Source: Rotaria sordida | Lineage: Eukaryota > Rotifera > Eurotatoria > Philodinida > Philodinidae | DNA length: 64,000 bases | Assembly: GCA_905250125.1 (NCBI GenBank) | Contig: CAJNOL010000655.1 | Span: forward strand, 51,118 to 115,117 | Direction: 5' to 3' | Shown here: piece by piece, positions 23,901 to 35,629 of the stretch | Layout of the letters: each line of letters opens with the position of its first letter | Numbering within the stretch: the stretch's first letter is position 1 | Translations under genes and position numbers: made by a program | Notes under the pieces: model-generated | Databases searched by the model: none | What the model was told of the DNA's origin: nothing | The model's input: only the letters and a program-made list of their open reading frames with translations

Positions 23901-25670
23901 CACCAACTGTTGAACGTGGTTTAGCTTTACATAAGATGATTCGTTTACTAACATATGCATTGGGTGGAGAAGGTTGGCTTAATTTTGAAGGTAATGAATT
24001 TGGTCATCCGGAATGGCTTGATTTTCCTCGGCAGGGCAATAATAATAGTTTTCATTATGCTCGCCGACTTTTTTATTTACCTGAAGATGAAAAATTAAGA
24101 TATAAATATCTTAATGCATGGGATCAAGCTATGAATAATTGTGAAGAAGCATATAAATGGCTTTCAGCTAAAGATACAGTAAGAAATTTCAATAAATAAA
24201 GTATATATGTATGTATAGATATATCTATTGATATATTTAGTTTATAAGTCGACGTCATGAAGATGATAAGTTAGTTGTATTTGAACGTGGTAATCAAGGT
24301 TTATTATTCGTATTTAATTTTCATCCAACGAAAAGTTTTGCTGATTATCGTGTTGGATGTGGTAAACCTGGAAAGTAAGAATTCTAATTGTGATTATAAG
24401 ATTTTGATTAGAGAACGAAATATGTATAGGTTTGTAGAAGATGACTTTTTCTATCTAACAAATGAAATTCCATTGCATATTGTACGAAAAAATCGAATTG
24501 AAAAAACTATAGAAGAAAGTCTTCCTATACCAGAATCTAATCTAATGATGTTTGTATCGATTGACACACAAAAGTTTAAAAAAAAACAAATTTTACATAT
24601 TTTTCATAATGCAACTTGAAATAGTATTTACAGTTTCATGTTTGACAATTTGATATATGATTATTTTAAATATACAGACTTGTCGAAATTTCTTTGCTCT
24701 TTAAAATGATCCTGTGCTATTTGATTTATTAAAACTTTCCTGAGACATGACAATGTAAAATTACTCATGTTATTGCCATTTCTTGAAGAAATTGTATAAA
24801 AAATTTAACAATCATACACAGAAAGTTTTAGAACGGGACAAAAAGAGAATGTCAAAAATTAGAAGATACAGTCAATGAGTGATACTATTAAGTTATTCTC
24901 AGTAGAATTTCTCGAGTCGGATTCTGGTCTGAAAATTTTGAACCCGACCGACTCTAATTTTCGACCTTTGTTTTTATCATCTGTAAAGATTTCATTTGTT
25001 GACTTTTCATCGATTATTCGGGAAGAATAGTTAAATCTCTACAATTCTGTGTGTTTGAAATCTATTTCAGATTGTCAAACATGACACTATAAATACTGTT
25101 TCATGTAGCATTATGAAAAATATGTGAAATTTAGTTTTCAAACTTTTATAAGTCACCGTATAACTCGAATATGAGGAAGGGTGATATATTTTATGCAAAT
25201 AGATAGTATAGTGTGTCGAACGGTATAAACATCATTAGATTACGTTCTGACTTGATTCTACATGATTGAGATGGTGGTATAGGAGGACCTTCTTCCATAG
25301 ATGTTTTTTCAATTCAATGTTCTCCTACGATACGCAACAGAATTTTATAATATATTTCATTAGATAGAGGAAGTCTGCCTCTATAAATCTACATATATTT
25401 CGTTCTTTGGTAATAAAATCGACATATATTTTAAATATAAACGCTTTTTTTTCTATATGATAAATTATATTCGATTCTTTTTTTCTATTACTTAGATATA
25501 AAATTGTACTTAATTCAGATTCATCCGCATTTGATGGCCTTGGTCGCGTTGATGAGGGACAAGTGTTTGCAGCTGAAGATTATAAATGGGATGAAAGACC
25601 ATATTCATTTAAAGTCTATACACCATGTCGTACTGTTTTAGTATTTGCTTTAACTGGTACTACGGCATAA
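20902..25670 (+). CDS. GBE1: 1,4-alpha-glucan (glycogen) branching enzyme
   Basis: Eleven exons (20902-21005, 21081-21253, 21330-21445, 21505-21863, 21945-22154, 23186-23301, 23353-23480, 23540-23638, 23708-24178, 24241-24374, 25496-25670) encode about 694 residues, almost the human length (702). The cytosolic enzyme cuts alpha-1,4 glucan and rejoins it in alpha-1,6 linkage. It has an N-terminal helical segment and CBM48-like domain, a GH13 barrel and a C-terminal all-beta domain. GH13 signatures are intact: [21 protein letters not shown] with the nucleophile Asp at about residue 347, TIAEEVSGMP with the acid Glu at about 402 (split by intron 7), and [14 protein letters not shown] with the third acidic residue. 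[17 protein letters not shown] and [14 protein letters not shown] follow. Introns 5 (1031 bp) and 10 (1121 bp) are unusually long because of inserted repeats. A TTTCAG acceptor lies 6 bases upstream of the ATG. Confidence 0.96.
22213..22520. mobile_element. Foldback element in GBE1 intron 5
   Basis: The left arm contains TATTTCGGTTCATGCTTAAA and TTATTGACCC; the right arm, reverse-complemented, has TTTTCGGTTCATACTAAAA and CATTGACCCC. The outer parts also match loosely (CGAGAAACATTT). The centre contains a second hairpin with GTGTGGGT / ACCCACAC and short repeats of AGTGCTGAGTAG. There is no ORF. Confidence 0.65.
22500..22960. repeat. Dispersed intronic repeat, copy C
   Basis: This lies in GBE1 intron 5, directly after the foldback element. 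It shares GAAGTATAGAG, GGATTAAGTAAGTAAAAGGATGATGAA-like sequence and a distal CAGCTATTATTC-like tail with copies A and B, plus the AATATATCTGAGAACTTT block with copy B. Confidence 0.55.
24565..25153. mobile_element. Foldback element in GBE1 intron 10
   Basis: Arms of about 85 bp are inverted: the left has CATATTTTTCATAATGCAAC, AGTATTTACAGTTTCATGTT and GACAATTTGA; the reverse complement of the right has CATATTTTTCATAATGCTAC, AGTATTTATAGTGTCATGTT and GACAATCTGA. The centre of ~420 bp is unrelated AT-rich DNA. The arms are about 85% alike by eye. A short ORF overlapping the left flank (24275-24619) is not conserved with GBE1. Confidence 0.75.
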
Positions 25671-26027
25671 CTCAATACAACATTTATATGCCTATAAAAC
25701 AGATTATGAATTCTGTTACTTTTTGATTTCGTATGAATATTAATACGAGTTGGTTTCTTTTTTCTTATTATTAATCTTGCATTTTATTTATTTTTGAATT
25801 GGTCATCTCTATGTTGTTGATCTTTATATGCGTATTTCATATTGTCAGTCATCTTGGCAAAAAAAATTTGTTTTTTTTTTTTATTCAAACATGTAGGCTA
25901 AAACAATATATAGAACAAAATTAGGTTTTCAAATTGCTTAGAATTTATTATTAAATAAATATAATTCCAGCAAGATATTATTTACATGATTTTGATGTTG
26001 ATTATTTAGTTCTGTAATTTATTTAAA

Positions 26028-26775
26028 TGTCGAATGCTTGAAAATATTTGTGCATATACTTTGTCAAGAATGTAGGCCAGAGACACAGTTCTGTTTCAAC
26101 GGGTTAAGTTTAAAGATAACTATGATTGAATGATATTTATTTTTGCATCAAGCTTTTTAATCTGAAGAGGACTGTCTACTCAATTTTGCGCTAGTTTTCA
26201 CCAAATATATGATTAATTCGTGGTGTTTTTAAGTGGAACTGGTATTCATTTTATGATCGTTCTTTACCTAAACGATAAACTCATTTGTTTGAATGTTGAC
26301 ATCTATGGATATTTCTGGATTCTGTGTTTCATCAACACGATGATCATAGCTATGCTGTTTTCCATCAATATATGCAGTTTGTTTATGAAACTTGTAGGTG
26401 CTAATGTCCAATTGTAGAAGTAAATTTTCTAAGAGTTTGAGCTTCGTTTACTGAATTACTACTGTATTCTCGTTTCAAAAGGACACCAGACGATTTTCTC
26501 CACATCAATAGTTACAGTAAAGTGGTCACAATGCTAGAGAAAGTTGATGAACTTCAATGACATTAGTTATGTGGATAGTTGGGATACAATACTACATAAT
26601 GAGCTATTATTTGACCTCGAAAGCTCATATTTTCCACCGGGATGAAATTCGAAGGTGCCATCCATTGTTCCTCATTATAATTCTCTCTGTACTTGAGAAA
26701 TCAAAACCTAATTGTATGTCTTACCTACACTCTTGACAAAGTATGTACACACCAATTTTCAGTCGTCTAGCATCT
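26028..26775. mobile_element. TIR element (about 750 bp)
   Basis: The left terminus GCATATACTTTGTCAAGAAT followed by GTAGG is mirrored at the right, where the reverse complement reads GTACATACTTTGTCAAGAGT followed by GTAGG. Weaker similarity extends outward through TGAAAAT and inward for about 40 bases. The interior does not fold and encodes nothing recognisable, so a MITE-like structure is most likely. Confidence 0.65.
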
Positions 26776-27059
26776 ATAATGTCTGAGATCTACTAGGAGA
26801 CAGAGACTTTTGTTTACTACTATACATTGATTACATCTAATGAAAATCCAGCTTGGATAATTAATTATTTAAGGTAAAGAATTTTTCAGAGAATTTACCA
26901 GTTTGACAAAGTCTTGAAATATAAATGATATATAAACGATGTTTTAAAATATGAATTAATTTTAATCGTATGTTCTATGTCAATCGTAAATATATATTCT
27001 TTCTTATCTATAAATGAATTGATCTAAGATGTGAAAAATTTCAACTACACGAGTTACTT

Positions 27060-27750
27060 TTAAACCACTAGAAAGTATTTTCGACGCGTCGAAAGCTGTG
27101 AATTAGAATACTTTTTTCGAATATAGGCTTAGAAATTTTATCTTAGTTTTTATTCGAGAGTAATGAAATAATCTTTGAAAAGTTCAAAAAGAATTAGTTT
27201 GAATAGGAAAATTTTTCTGCACATTTTTATATTTTCACTGTTCCGATCTGAAACTAAAAGTTGTGATCTTTATTTATATATTAGCTTGTAGATCGAAAGC
27301 TATTCTACCAAATGAACTATTTGCAGTTTTCTTTGTCTTTCGACAAAGAACATCAATTTTCGTTTTGTACAAATACTTATTTTTGAAAAATCGACTTTTT
27401 TGATGAAAAACTGTTTCATGTTGGAAGGAGCTCTTGAAAAAATGCTTGTAGTCGTACTTGAGTAAAAACTACAGTTTAGTTTAATATCATCTTTTATAGA
27501 GAAGTGTTCACTGTACAAAACGATCGACTCCGATAATTTTTATCATGTTCGAAAAGATCCTTGTAGGATAAACAAAAACTTGTTGGATCACCATTAAAAA
27601 TAACTTTTCAGGTCTTTCAAAAAGTCTCTCACTACTCTTAAACAAAAATCGACAGAAAAAATCCGAGGTTCATATTCGAAAAAAAAATACAAAACTCGGC
27701 TCGTAAATCATCACTTTTAACTCGTCGGAAACACTTTCTATTGGATCAAA
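27060..27750. mobile_element. Diverged inverted-repeat element
   Basis: The left arm (about 27063-27130) has CCACTAGAAAGTATTTTCGACG and TTTTTTCGAATATAGG. The right arm, reverse-complemented, has CCAATAGAAAGTGTTTCCGACG and TTTTTTCGAATATGAAC. The two blocks keep the same order and spacing. The arms are more diverged than in the other elements, so the boundaries are approximate. Confidence 0.5.
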
Positions 27751-27895
27751 AATGAACCGACATCTTGTCTAAAAATTTTCCAATTACTCGTTAGTGGAGT
27801 TATTGTAAAAACCTATACCGTTACCGATTTCACTTATCTCTGATAAATTTTAGTGTATAGATTTCATGTTCTTCATGATGGTCATCATTCAATAA

Positions 27896-28106
27896 TCTTT
27901 AAATTCTCTTGTTTTTTCTACTTATTGATCTGAAAGTTTGTTTATGGATTTAACTTGATCTTTTCTGAGAAAAGTGAAAGGTAGCTTTATGGACGACGCC
28001 CTGGATTTCTTTCATGTCATGTTTTTCTTAGAAAAAGGTTGAGTTAAACTCAAAATGAACTTCAGATTAATAAATAGAAAAAGAAACAAGAGATTTTCTA
28101 AGAAAA
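27896..28106. mobile_element. Short foldback element (about 210 bp)
   Basis: The left arm AATTCTCTTGTTTTTTCTAC, TTATTGATCTGAAAGTT, TTTAACTTGATCTTTTCTGA is mirrored by the right arm, which reads in reverse complement AAATCTCTTGTTTCTTTTTC, TTATTAATCTGAAGTTC, TTTAACTCAACCTTTTTCTA. The loop is about 30 bp and slightly GC-richer. No ORF is present. Confidence 0.7.
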
Positions 28107-28647
28107 CTTTATCAATTGAGAGTGGTACGTATATCAAAGTGTAGTTTCCTTAGAATCACCAAGCTACGTATCATATTTAATGTTTTTATCTAAATGTTCT
28201 TTTCCAGTTTATTTGGTTAGAATTGAACTACTTCTCAACAGTTTAATCTTACAAATCGAACAATTGAGAAGTCATCTGGAAATGTATAAGTGTATTATAT
28301 TGATCGTGTCACTTATAAATATATATATATTTCTGAATACATAAGACAAGATACTCAGTAAATGTTGATCAAATAGTTTATGATATCTTTTAATTTAATA
28401 TGTAAAAAATCGTGGATTTTCTTTTCTTATCGTTTATGAGAAAAATTTTGTCAAATTTCATATGGACATAATATTGTAAATCTTATATTTTATTAGAAAA
28501 AACATATTTTATTTTTTTCTTTTTAACCAATAACTTTACTTAATGAATGAAATTTTTCATCCAAATAGTTGTTTAAAAGAAAATCACACATATATATGCA
28601 AAATAGAAAAAAAAATAAAAATGACTTGTTTCTCTTGAAACAAAATA

Positions 28648-29424
28648 ATGACTAGGGTTTTCATTACAATTCTTTGCTTAATATTCGGTATAATCGTTCA
28701 AACAAATGGTTATCCTTATTGTTGAAGTAGTTATTATTTTTTACAATTGTTCGATTCTCCCATTGATTCTTTTTCTGATAAATCCAATCAAACTGGACAA
28801 GATATTCTTTGTCAAGTTAAATTTAAAATTGATTATACTAAAAAAAAAATTTCAATTTACATTTGGATCAACATATTTATGATGAAAAACGATCAATTGA
28901 TCAAAACAAAATGATAAATATGATTATGTACGAGAAATAACAATGATTAATAATAACACAAATTCATACAGAATTTATTTTATTCATGTACATTAGGTAA
29001 TCGATGTGAATAAATATTTTTACTTCAAACTCTACCAAAATTAATCAAGAAAGATTATATAAAACTTCAAAATACTTTAATGGATATTTTTGTTACTCGT
29101 AAGTCATCTTCATTAACTTATCATAAATGGTTAAAAGATGAACCTAGTAAATGTAATGGAAGATGCTCTAATAAACAAAGTCAAGTCATTAATGTAAAAG
29201 GTCAAACAGTTAGAACATTCGATATGCTCGACTGTGAATTTAAGAAAGGTTCACCGTATGTTGAAATAGCAGCTAGAAAAATTCCAATGGACAATAAAAT
29301 AATATGTAGTCATCATATTTGGTTCGAATGTTTAAATGATTTATGTAATGGATCTGAAACAACAGATCAAATTGAAGAGATGGTTAATAAGTATTATAAA
29401 ACTTTTTATCAAGAACTAAATTAA
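28648..29424 (+). pseudogene. Decayed gene for a small secreted protein
   Basis: An ATG at 28648 opens a typical signal peptide (MTRVFITILCLIFGIIVQ, then TNGYPYC) that runs directly into a TGA. In the same frame, coding-like sequence continues (DSPIDSFSDKSNQTGQD, CQVKFKIDYTKKK) until a poly-A tract at about 28840, where the plausible frame shifts. Later pieces such as YDYVREITMINN and NSYRIYFIHVH appear in different frames and end in stops. A longer intact 3' part (29080-29424) encodes a basic, Cys-containing segment with HKWLKDEPSKCNGRCS and CSHHIWFECLNDLCNG. The order of the pieces suggests one secreted Cys-rich protein broken by at least three or four lesions. The family is not recognised. 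An alternative is a real gene with unrecognised introns, but good GT-AG pairs are lacking at the breaks. Confidence 0.55.
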
Positions 29425-30772
29425 TAATAAAAAACTAGATTAATTAATTCATATCAAGATTTTTAATAAATTCAAATTGATTTTAGAATTTATCATCAAA
29501 AATAAATCTATCATAATTAACATAATGACATTCAAAATTACACTTTATCATAAAAAATGTTCTCAAATTTAGAATATTTATTCATGAACTATTAATCTTT
29601 TGAATACCCATGATATTTGACATTTTAACAATAAGTATTCAACTGATTTCCCGGATGTTGTTTTTTTTTGTCAAATAATTGTACGAGCATAGGGTAAATA
29701 AAAACATAATACCTTTAATCACGTTAAACTTAATAATGTTAATATTATTCTATTTGAACTAATGGATATTTCGGTAGAAAGTACTTTGTTGTAATATTTT
29801 TATTACTTAACTATTATTACATGAATAAAATATATATGTTCCTTTTTCTTGATGAGAATATTTTATTTAATAGAATGAATAAAACTTTGCAGTTCTCAAC
29901 ACACTCTGGTGATATTATATTAAAACTATGTGCTATTTTAAAATCTCTTTAACCTAAGAAATATATTTGAGTAGATTAATAACTAAATTAGAAGATTAAA
30001 ATTGTATATTGAAATATTACAACACCTACTTCGAACATTGACTGTAAGAAAATTCATAGAATATCTTCTTTTTTGCTTGAATACAATTTTTCAACATTTT
30101 AATTTACTAAAATAATAATTTTAGATAATTGAAAATTTGTAAGTCATTTTTATTTTTTGACAAAGTCTATCAATTTTTCTTGATATTTCATCAAATAATC
30201 TATTAAATTTTCAAAAAATAAATATAAAAATTTTCATTAAAATTCTATATAATTATTAAATATAAAATAAATATTTTTATAGATCAAATATAACAAAACT
30301 TCCTGAACTTTTCTTTTACCTTATCAAAAACTAATATGTCAAAAAGTTTAAATCATGTATTTAGATATACTTAAAAAATCATTTGATTTCCTCTTATACA
30401 TTAATCGTACTAGTAATCATTCTCGGTCAACATATCTTTGCATATATATATATATATATCCATGTTATATGAGGAAGTACCCTTGAATAAAACTCAATTA
30501 TTTACTATTGTTCAATGTTTTTTTTTCTATTTTACGATCTTATATAATAATAGTCATGTGATGAAGAAAATTGCAAATGATTCTATCATTTTATGACCAT
30601 TCTATATTTTTTATTCATGAATTTTATGCTCGTAGAAATATCAATAAAAAAAAAAAAAAGAATGATTGAAAGTTAGGTAAGTTGTACGATTGACCTCCTC
30701 TTTCCGTTTCTGATTATATATATATATTCAATGATGTAATCGATTGCAGGAATTCTTTTCTTTTTTTTTTTC

Positions 30773-30795
30773 ATTATTATTATTATTATTATTAC
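30773..30795. repeat. ATT trinucleotide microsatellite
   Basis: About 23 bases of ATT repeats in the noncoding region upstream of FoxO. Confidence 0.85.
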
Positions 30796-31615
30796 ATTTG
30801 CACAAGTTCTAATTTCTTTTCTTGTTTACAGCAGGCTTCTTTATTCTGTTTTTGCACTGATTCGAGAATAAGAATATATATATCTAAAGCACCTTTTTTC
30901 TTCTCTCTCCCTCTATGCTTTACTCTCATACTCTTGTTATATCGTGTTCCTTTCATCAACATTATAGTTCAAGGTCCGTTCAGGGTTATTTCTTCATTTG
31001 TATATATATATATATATGCGTAGATGTGTGTTTGAACAGCAGCTTGTATGAGAGAAAAAGCAAAAAAATTGCGTATGTAATCGAGGTGAAATTATCAAAT
31101 AAAATAAAAAAACGAATGAAAAAAAGAATATACTGTTTTGAAAATGGAAGTAATATCCTATTTAATGTGACAACGACCAGTTCGAACAGATTCTCAAGGT
31201 TATTGAATACACATAGGCATATTTAGTGTAACCTTGAGTCACACACTCGATCGATAAGTTCTTGTCTTTTTTCTTTACATATATTCGTTCATTGATTTAA
31301 TCATATAAAGAGCGAGAATATTCGATTGCGTCATACACATTCATTGTCATCGTTCGATGTTGATAACATTTGTGTATTTTCGAGAAAGAAAAGAAAGAAG
31401 AAAAAAGGAAGAGACAAGCAAGGAAGAACACAAGAAGCAATATTTGTTCTTGAACACACATCATTACGCTATGATGAAAAAGCAAGAAAAGAAGAAAATA
31501 CCAGCGTCAACAATTGATAGCAGCAACAGTAAAATCGAACCTTGAAAGCCTCGCTGTCGTCGTTGTTGTTGATGTTACTGCTACATTGAAGGTTGATTAC
31601 TCGTCGTTATGTTGT

Positions 31616-31648
31616 ATGTATGTATGCATGTATGTATGTATGTATATG
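31616..31648. repeat. TATG tetranucleotide microsatellite
   Basis: Successive TATG/CATG units in the region upstream of FoxO. Confidence 0.85.
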
Positions 31649-33177
31649 TCTAAAGAGAGTTTGACCTTGTAAAAACGATGAAGAACAATGAGATTCCAGA
31701 AATTCAACGAATCGAAGCGCCCTTGACCGAAAGCAAAGTTCTTTTTTCTCTCGTTTTTTTTTTTCTTGCTTATGTAAAGAAATTCAAGGCAACTTATGAA
31801 GGTCGTACATGTTTTGGATGAAAGATAGAGTGACTTGTTTTATTAATTTTTTTTTTTTTTTTTTTTTGACAATATGTTCCCTTTTGCTACACAATAATAT
31901 AATATATATTGATTTAGTCGGTTGATTTAAATGTACAAAAATTTAATAATCTTATTATTATATTGCACATTACAGATATCAAAAATTAAACTATATTAAT
32001 ATAGAAATTTCTTTTTTTTTGTCTAAAAAAAAACAAGCAATGTCTCGTTATTATTTGTATTGTAATATGTCCTTGTACTGAAATTATAAGTCAGTAAAGT
32101 ATAAAAACGGAAATACACAACATAATGATATAGTTAGATCAAATTCTGTTTATAGATAAAAACATATATAACATTGAATAGTTGATGAAGACAAAAGATT
32201 ACAGTTATTCTTCGTTCTGTGTTTATACGTGATGAATAAAGAATGTTTTCCTAGAGAAATGAGAAGAAAAAAGAAAAAAAAGAAGACATAGAAACAGAAT
32301 AAGCATAAGAAAAAAAAAAGGCATCTTGTATTCCATCTATCTATTATTATGTAAGATCAACAAGTTATCTTGGAACATGTTTATCATCTACTTCGCATTC
32401 TATGACCTTGCAAATGGGACGGGACACGAGAAAGATAAAAAGGAAAAAAGAAAGCATTAAATCAAGTTTGAAGGTTGACTCAACGAAGGCATGTATGTAC
32501 GTGTACATGAACATAAACAACATAAGTTAGAATTTGTTTCTATCTTTTTCATTATTTTTTTTTTTTTTTTCGTTTTTTTATCGTTCATACATTCTTAACA
32601 TATTGATAAAGAAAAAGAATTGATATTCGATAAAAATCTCAAAACTACTAACATATAACATTGACTTTTCTTCTTCTTCTTCTTCTTTTTTTTTTTCATT
32701 TTTTTCTTTAATTCGAAATTAATTTTATGTATATTAAATTCAATTGCAAAGTCATTAAAGATGATGTAATACTAATTGAAGATTGATGTATTGGTAAAAT
32801 ATACAAAGACACGCAAAAAAAAGGGCAAGTAGGAGGAAGAGAAAAGAGAGGATTTTTTCTTTTTATTTTGTTGTTCACCTTGGATCTCGTTTTTTTTTTT
32901 TCTTACTTATAGTTCACCTGTTGTGTAATGATAATAAGAAGCAGAAAGCGGTAAGAGTTTATGTACTCGAAATTAGTTTTTTTTATGAATGACAAGTATT
33001 GTCAGAAAAATAATAATCTTTCTTTCGACGGGCACTTAAACATGTTCAATTACTAATAGATTTTTCATGATATTTCCACCCGTAGAATCTTTCATCATAA
33101 TTATTTTTTTTCTTTCTTTTCTTTTTTTCAATGCAAGACAAGAAAAAAAAAAAAGAAAGAAAACATGACACATTTTC

Positions 33178-33216
33178 CATATTATTATTATTATTACTAT
33201 TATTATTATTATTATT
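33178..33216. repeat. ATT trinucleotide microsatellite (imperfect)
   Basis: About 12 ATT/ACT units followed by CTACTACTACTA at 33225-33236, in noncoding DNA. Confidence 0.85.
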
Positions 33217-34558
33217 CTTTATTCTACTACTACTACGCATAAAATGAGTAATTGTTTTCTTTTTTTTTCCTATTTTAATCATATAATGATGAATAACTGT
33301 TTTTTTATTTATTCAATTTCCAAAAAAAAATTATCGATTATTTGTAAGCGTCAACATATAGAGAAACGACAAAGTGTACTGCTTATTAAGGTTTGTACTT
33401 TTATGGATCTAGGTATATTGACATATATTTTGATGTTTTTTTGTTTAAGTTAACTAAAAATAGTCATCATTTGTCCAAGTTTTTGTTTTATTTTAAGAAA
33501 TACACATTTGTTTTTTCTTCTAAAAATAATGAAACTAACTCATAAAAAAAAGTTCTTCTTTTTTTTTTCTTCTATGATTGATTGATTACTTTTTGTAACA
33601 AAGAATGAACGATTTTCTAAAAACTATGTTCATTTTTTAGCACCATAATAAAGTTTTTTCTGTTCTTTGTAGGTGGTTAATAGTAAATTATTATATAGAG
33701 AAAGAAAACCAATGTATGTATTTTACTATAGAAACAAGAAAATAGGAGAACATGTATGCATCTCGTATCGTAACATATTATGTCAATAATAAAAACAGAA
33801 CGCTCGCTTGTGCATACACATGCGCCCACACGTTGTCGTTACGTAATATTGACAACCTTGTTCGCCATTTGCGCCCAGCAGCTATTTTTTCTCCATCGTC
33901 AGTATGTATGTGTATGCGAGAGAAAAAAAAAGAAAGCTTTTTTTTTTGTTCTGCTCAAAGAGCTTGCCTGTACGCATCTGAAGTATGAATGTATGTATGT
34001 ATGTATGTAAGAAAAAAAAAGTGCATGCGTTTGGTCGAGAAGCAACAACGATAATGTGACAAAACTGTGTAAAGAAAAAGAAAAAAAAAGAGCCTTGTAC
34101 TTGTGGCCACTGGGATAGGATATAGGATGCGATGGTTTCTCCTCGTTCTCGCGTACATGCTATGCCCTTTCGACAAAGCATTACATACATATCTCCATAG
34201 ATATATGAACAAAATAAACAAACATCAGGCAATCGACGACAAGGTGTTGTACTGTCCGAGATCACACTTTTTCTTTTTCTTTTTTTCGTATTAATTCACA
34301 TTATTATCTAGATGAGAGACATGAGAATATAGAGCCTTGAGACAAGTTAAAATGAAATTTAAAATATTGTATAAATCTTTTATCATTTTCATCAGATATC
34401 ATCAATAAATTCAATTAGAATATTGTTTGTTGTCTATGTTGGCTATTTTTTTGTTGTGCGAATGTACTCAAAAACAGATATTTGTACGTTTGTCTACAAT
34501 ATGTAGGTACATTTATTTATCTTTTGAACTAATGATGATGATAGTGATGAATGAAGAG

Positions 34559-34564
<6 letters not shown>

Positions 34565-34589
<25 letters not shown>
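34565..34589. repeat. GA dinucleotide microsatellite
   Basis: An uninterrupted GA run upstream of FoxO. A second GA run lies at about 34995-35010. GAGAG tracts of this kind are common in invertebrate promoters. Confidence 0.9.
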
Positions 34590-34596
<7 letters not shown>

Positions 34597-35560
34597 CGAG
34601 AGGAACGTCCATTGAATGTAAGAACAACAGAAAGAATGTATTGTATAGAACTTTTTTTCTTTTTCATTCATTTAAAACAACAACATAAAAAAATGTGTAT
34701 ACACACTCTTTGTGTCTTCTATTTCGTTCACATATTCGACACATAGTAGTACATTCCATGAATTCATTATATTGTTTGTCTTTGACCAATTTTTATCTCA
34801 CTATTGTTCTTTTTTTTTTCATTTATATGAGTATTTTTGCAACGTTTATTGTATCATATACAAAATCAATTCTTTTCTCTCGTTGCTTTCTGACGCCATG
34901 CATTACTTGTCGTAAACTTTCGCGGTCAGGCTTATCGTTCTACTAAAAAAAAAAGCTCGAGATGACTTTTGTTGCGTATATGTGTAAGAATACGAGAGAG
35001 AGAGAGAGAAACAGAGAGAAGGAGGTCGCGCTTTCCTTTGTTTTGGCCGCAATGTATAAGCGACGCACGCCAAAAAAAATACGAGAAAAGAATATGTGGT
35101 GACGTACGCTTGAGCGCATAACAAAAAAACGAGAAGCACATTCATTCGAGGAATACATCATCGGACGATGCTCTATATAGTGGTGTTTTTGCTTCTCTTG
35201 TCGTTTCCATGCATGCAATACGAGAGAAAAAGAGAAAAAAAACCGAGCGCACATAAGAAGAGAAGAGAAGGTAAAAGGGTCAGCTTTTTTTTTCTCGGCT
35301 CTTTTTTTTTTCATTCTCTCTTTTCTGCCAATAGCACAGTTAACAGTGACATTTTTACTATATCCATTTTAAGAGATTCAGAGAAGTTGAACTCTCTTTC
35401 TAAATTGTTTATTACATAATGATACTAGATATATTTTTCAAGCAATACATATATTCATACATTTATGCACATATCCAACAGATGGTTCCCATGAGAGAAT
35501 GATGAATTTTCTTTTCTTTTCTTTTACTATATGTCCTTTTTTTTTATCGGTTTTTTTTTC

Positions 35561-35569
35561 CTCTTTCAG
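35561..35569 (+). promoter_or_regulatory. Splice-acceptor-like site upstream of FoxO start
   Basis: A long pyrimidine tract ends in CTCTTTCAG at 35569. The 60 bases that follow, up to the FoxO start codon, contain two short upstream ORFs: an ATG at 35570 (14 codons to TAG) and another at 35592 (9 codons to TAG). The site could accept a 5' UTR intron or a trans-spliced leader. Confidence 0.5.
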
Positions 35570-35629
35570 ATGCTTTGTAAGTTAGTATTCAATGGTGGCC
35601 AAGTGGTCAGATAGTAAGTAGTGCCGACC

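Larger units (their letters stand above)
25671..28647. other. Noncoding region with three foldback elements
   Basis: About 3 kb between GBE1 and the decayed secreted-protein gene. It is largely covered by three inverted-repeat elements (26028-26775, 27060-27750, 27896-28106). No gene was recognised on either strand. Confidence 0.6.
29425..35629. other. Long noncoding region upstream of FoxO, microsatellite-rich
   Basis: About 6.2 kb without a supported gene. The first part (to about 30700) is plain AT-rich DNA. From about 30750 to 35420 there are many microsatellites and polypurine or polypyrimidine runs, plus GC-richer patches at about 31480-31600 and 33740-35300. Short ORFs on both strands here are low complexity (Arg/Lys/Glu or Phe/Leu/Ser runs) and overlap each other, so none is believable. 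The region probably carries FoxO promoter, enhancer or 5' UTR sequence. Confidence 0.55.

Noticed and set aside
24275-24619. 114-codon ORF overlapping GBE1 exon 10 and intron 10
   Set aside because: It uses a different frame from GBE1, ends at the arm of a foldback element and shows no family features.
26220-26417. 65-codon hydrophobic ORF
   Set aside because: It is inside a TIR element and has no transposase-like or other features.
33882-34265. 127-codon minus-strand ORF
   Set aside because: It lies in microsatellite-rich noncoding DNA, is Phe/Leu/Thr low complexity, and overlaps other equal-length frames on both strands.
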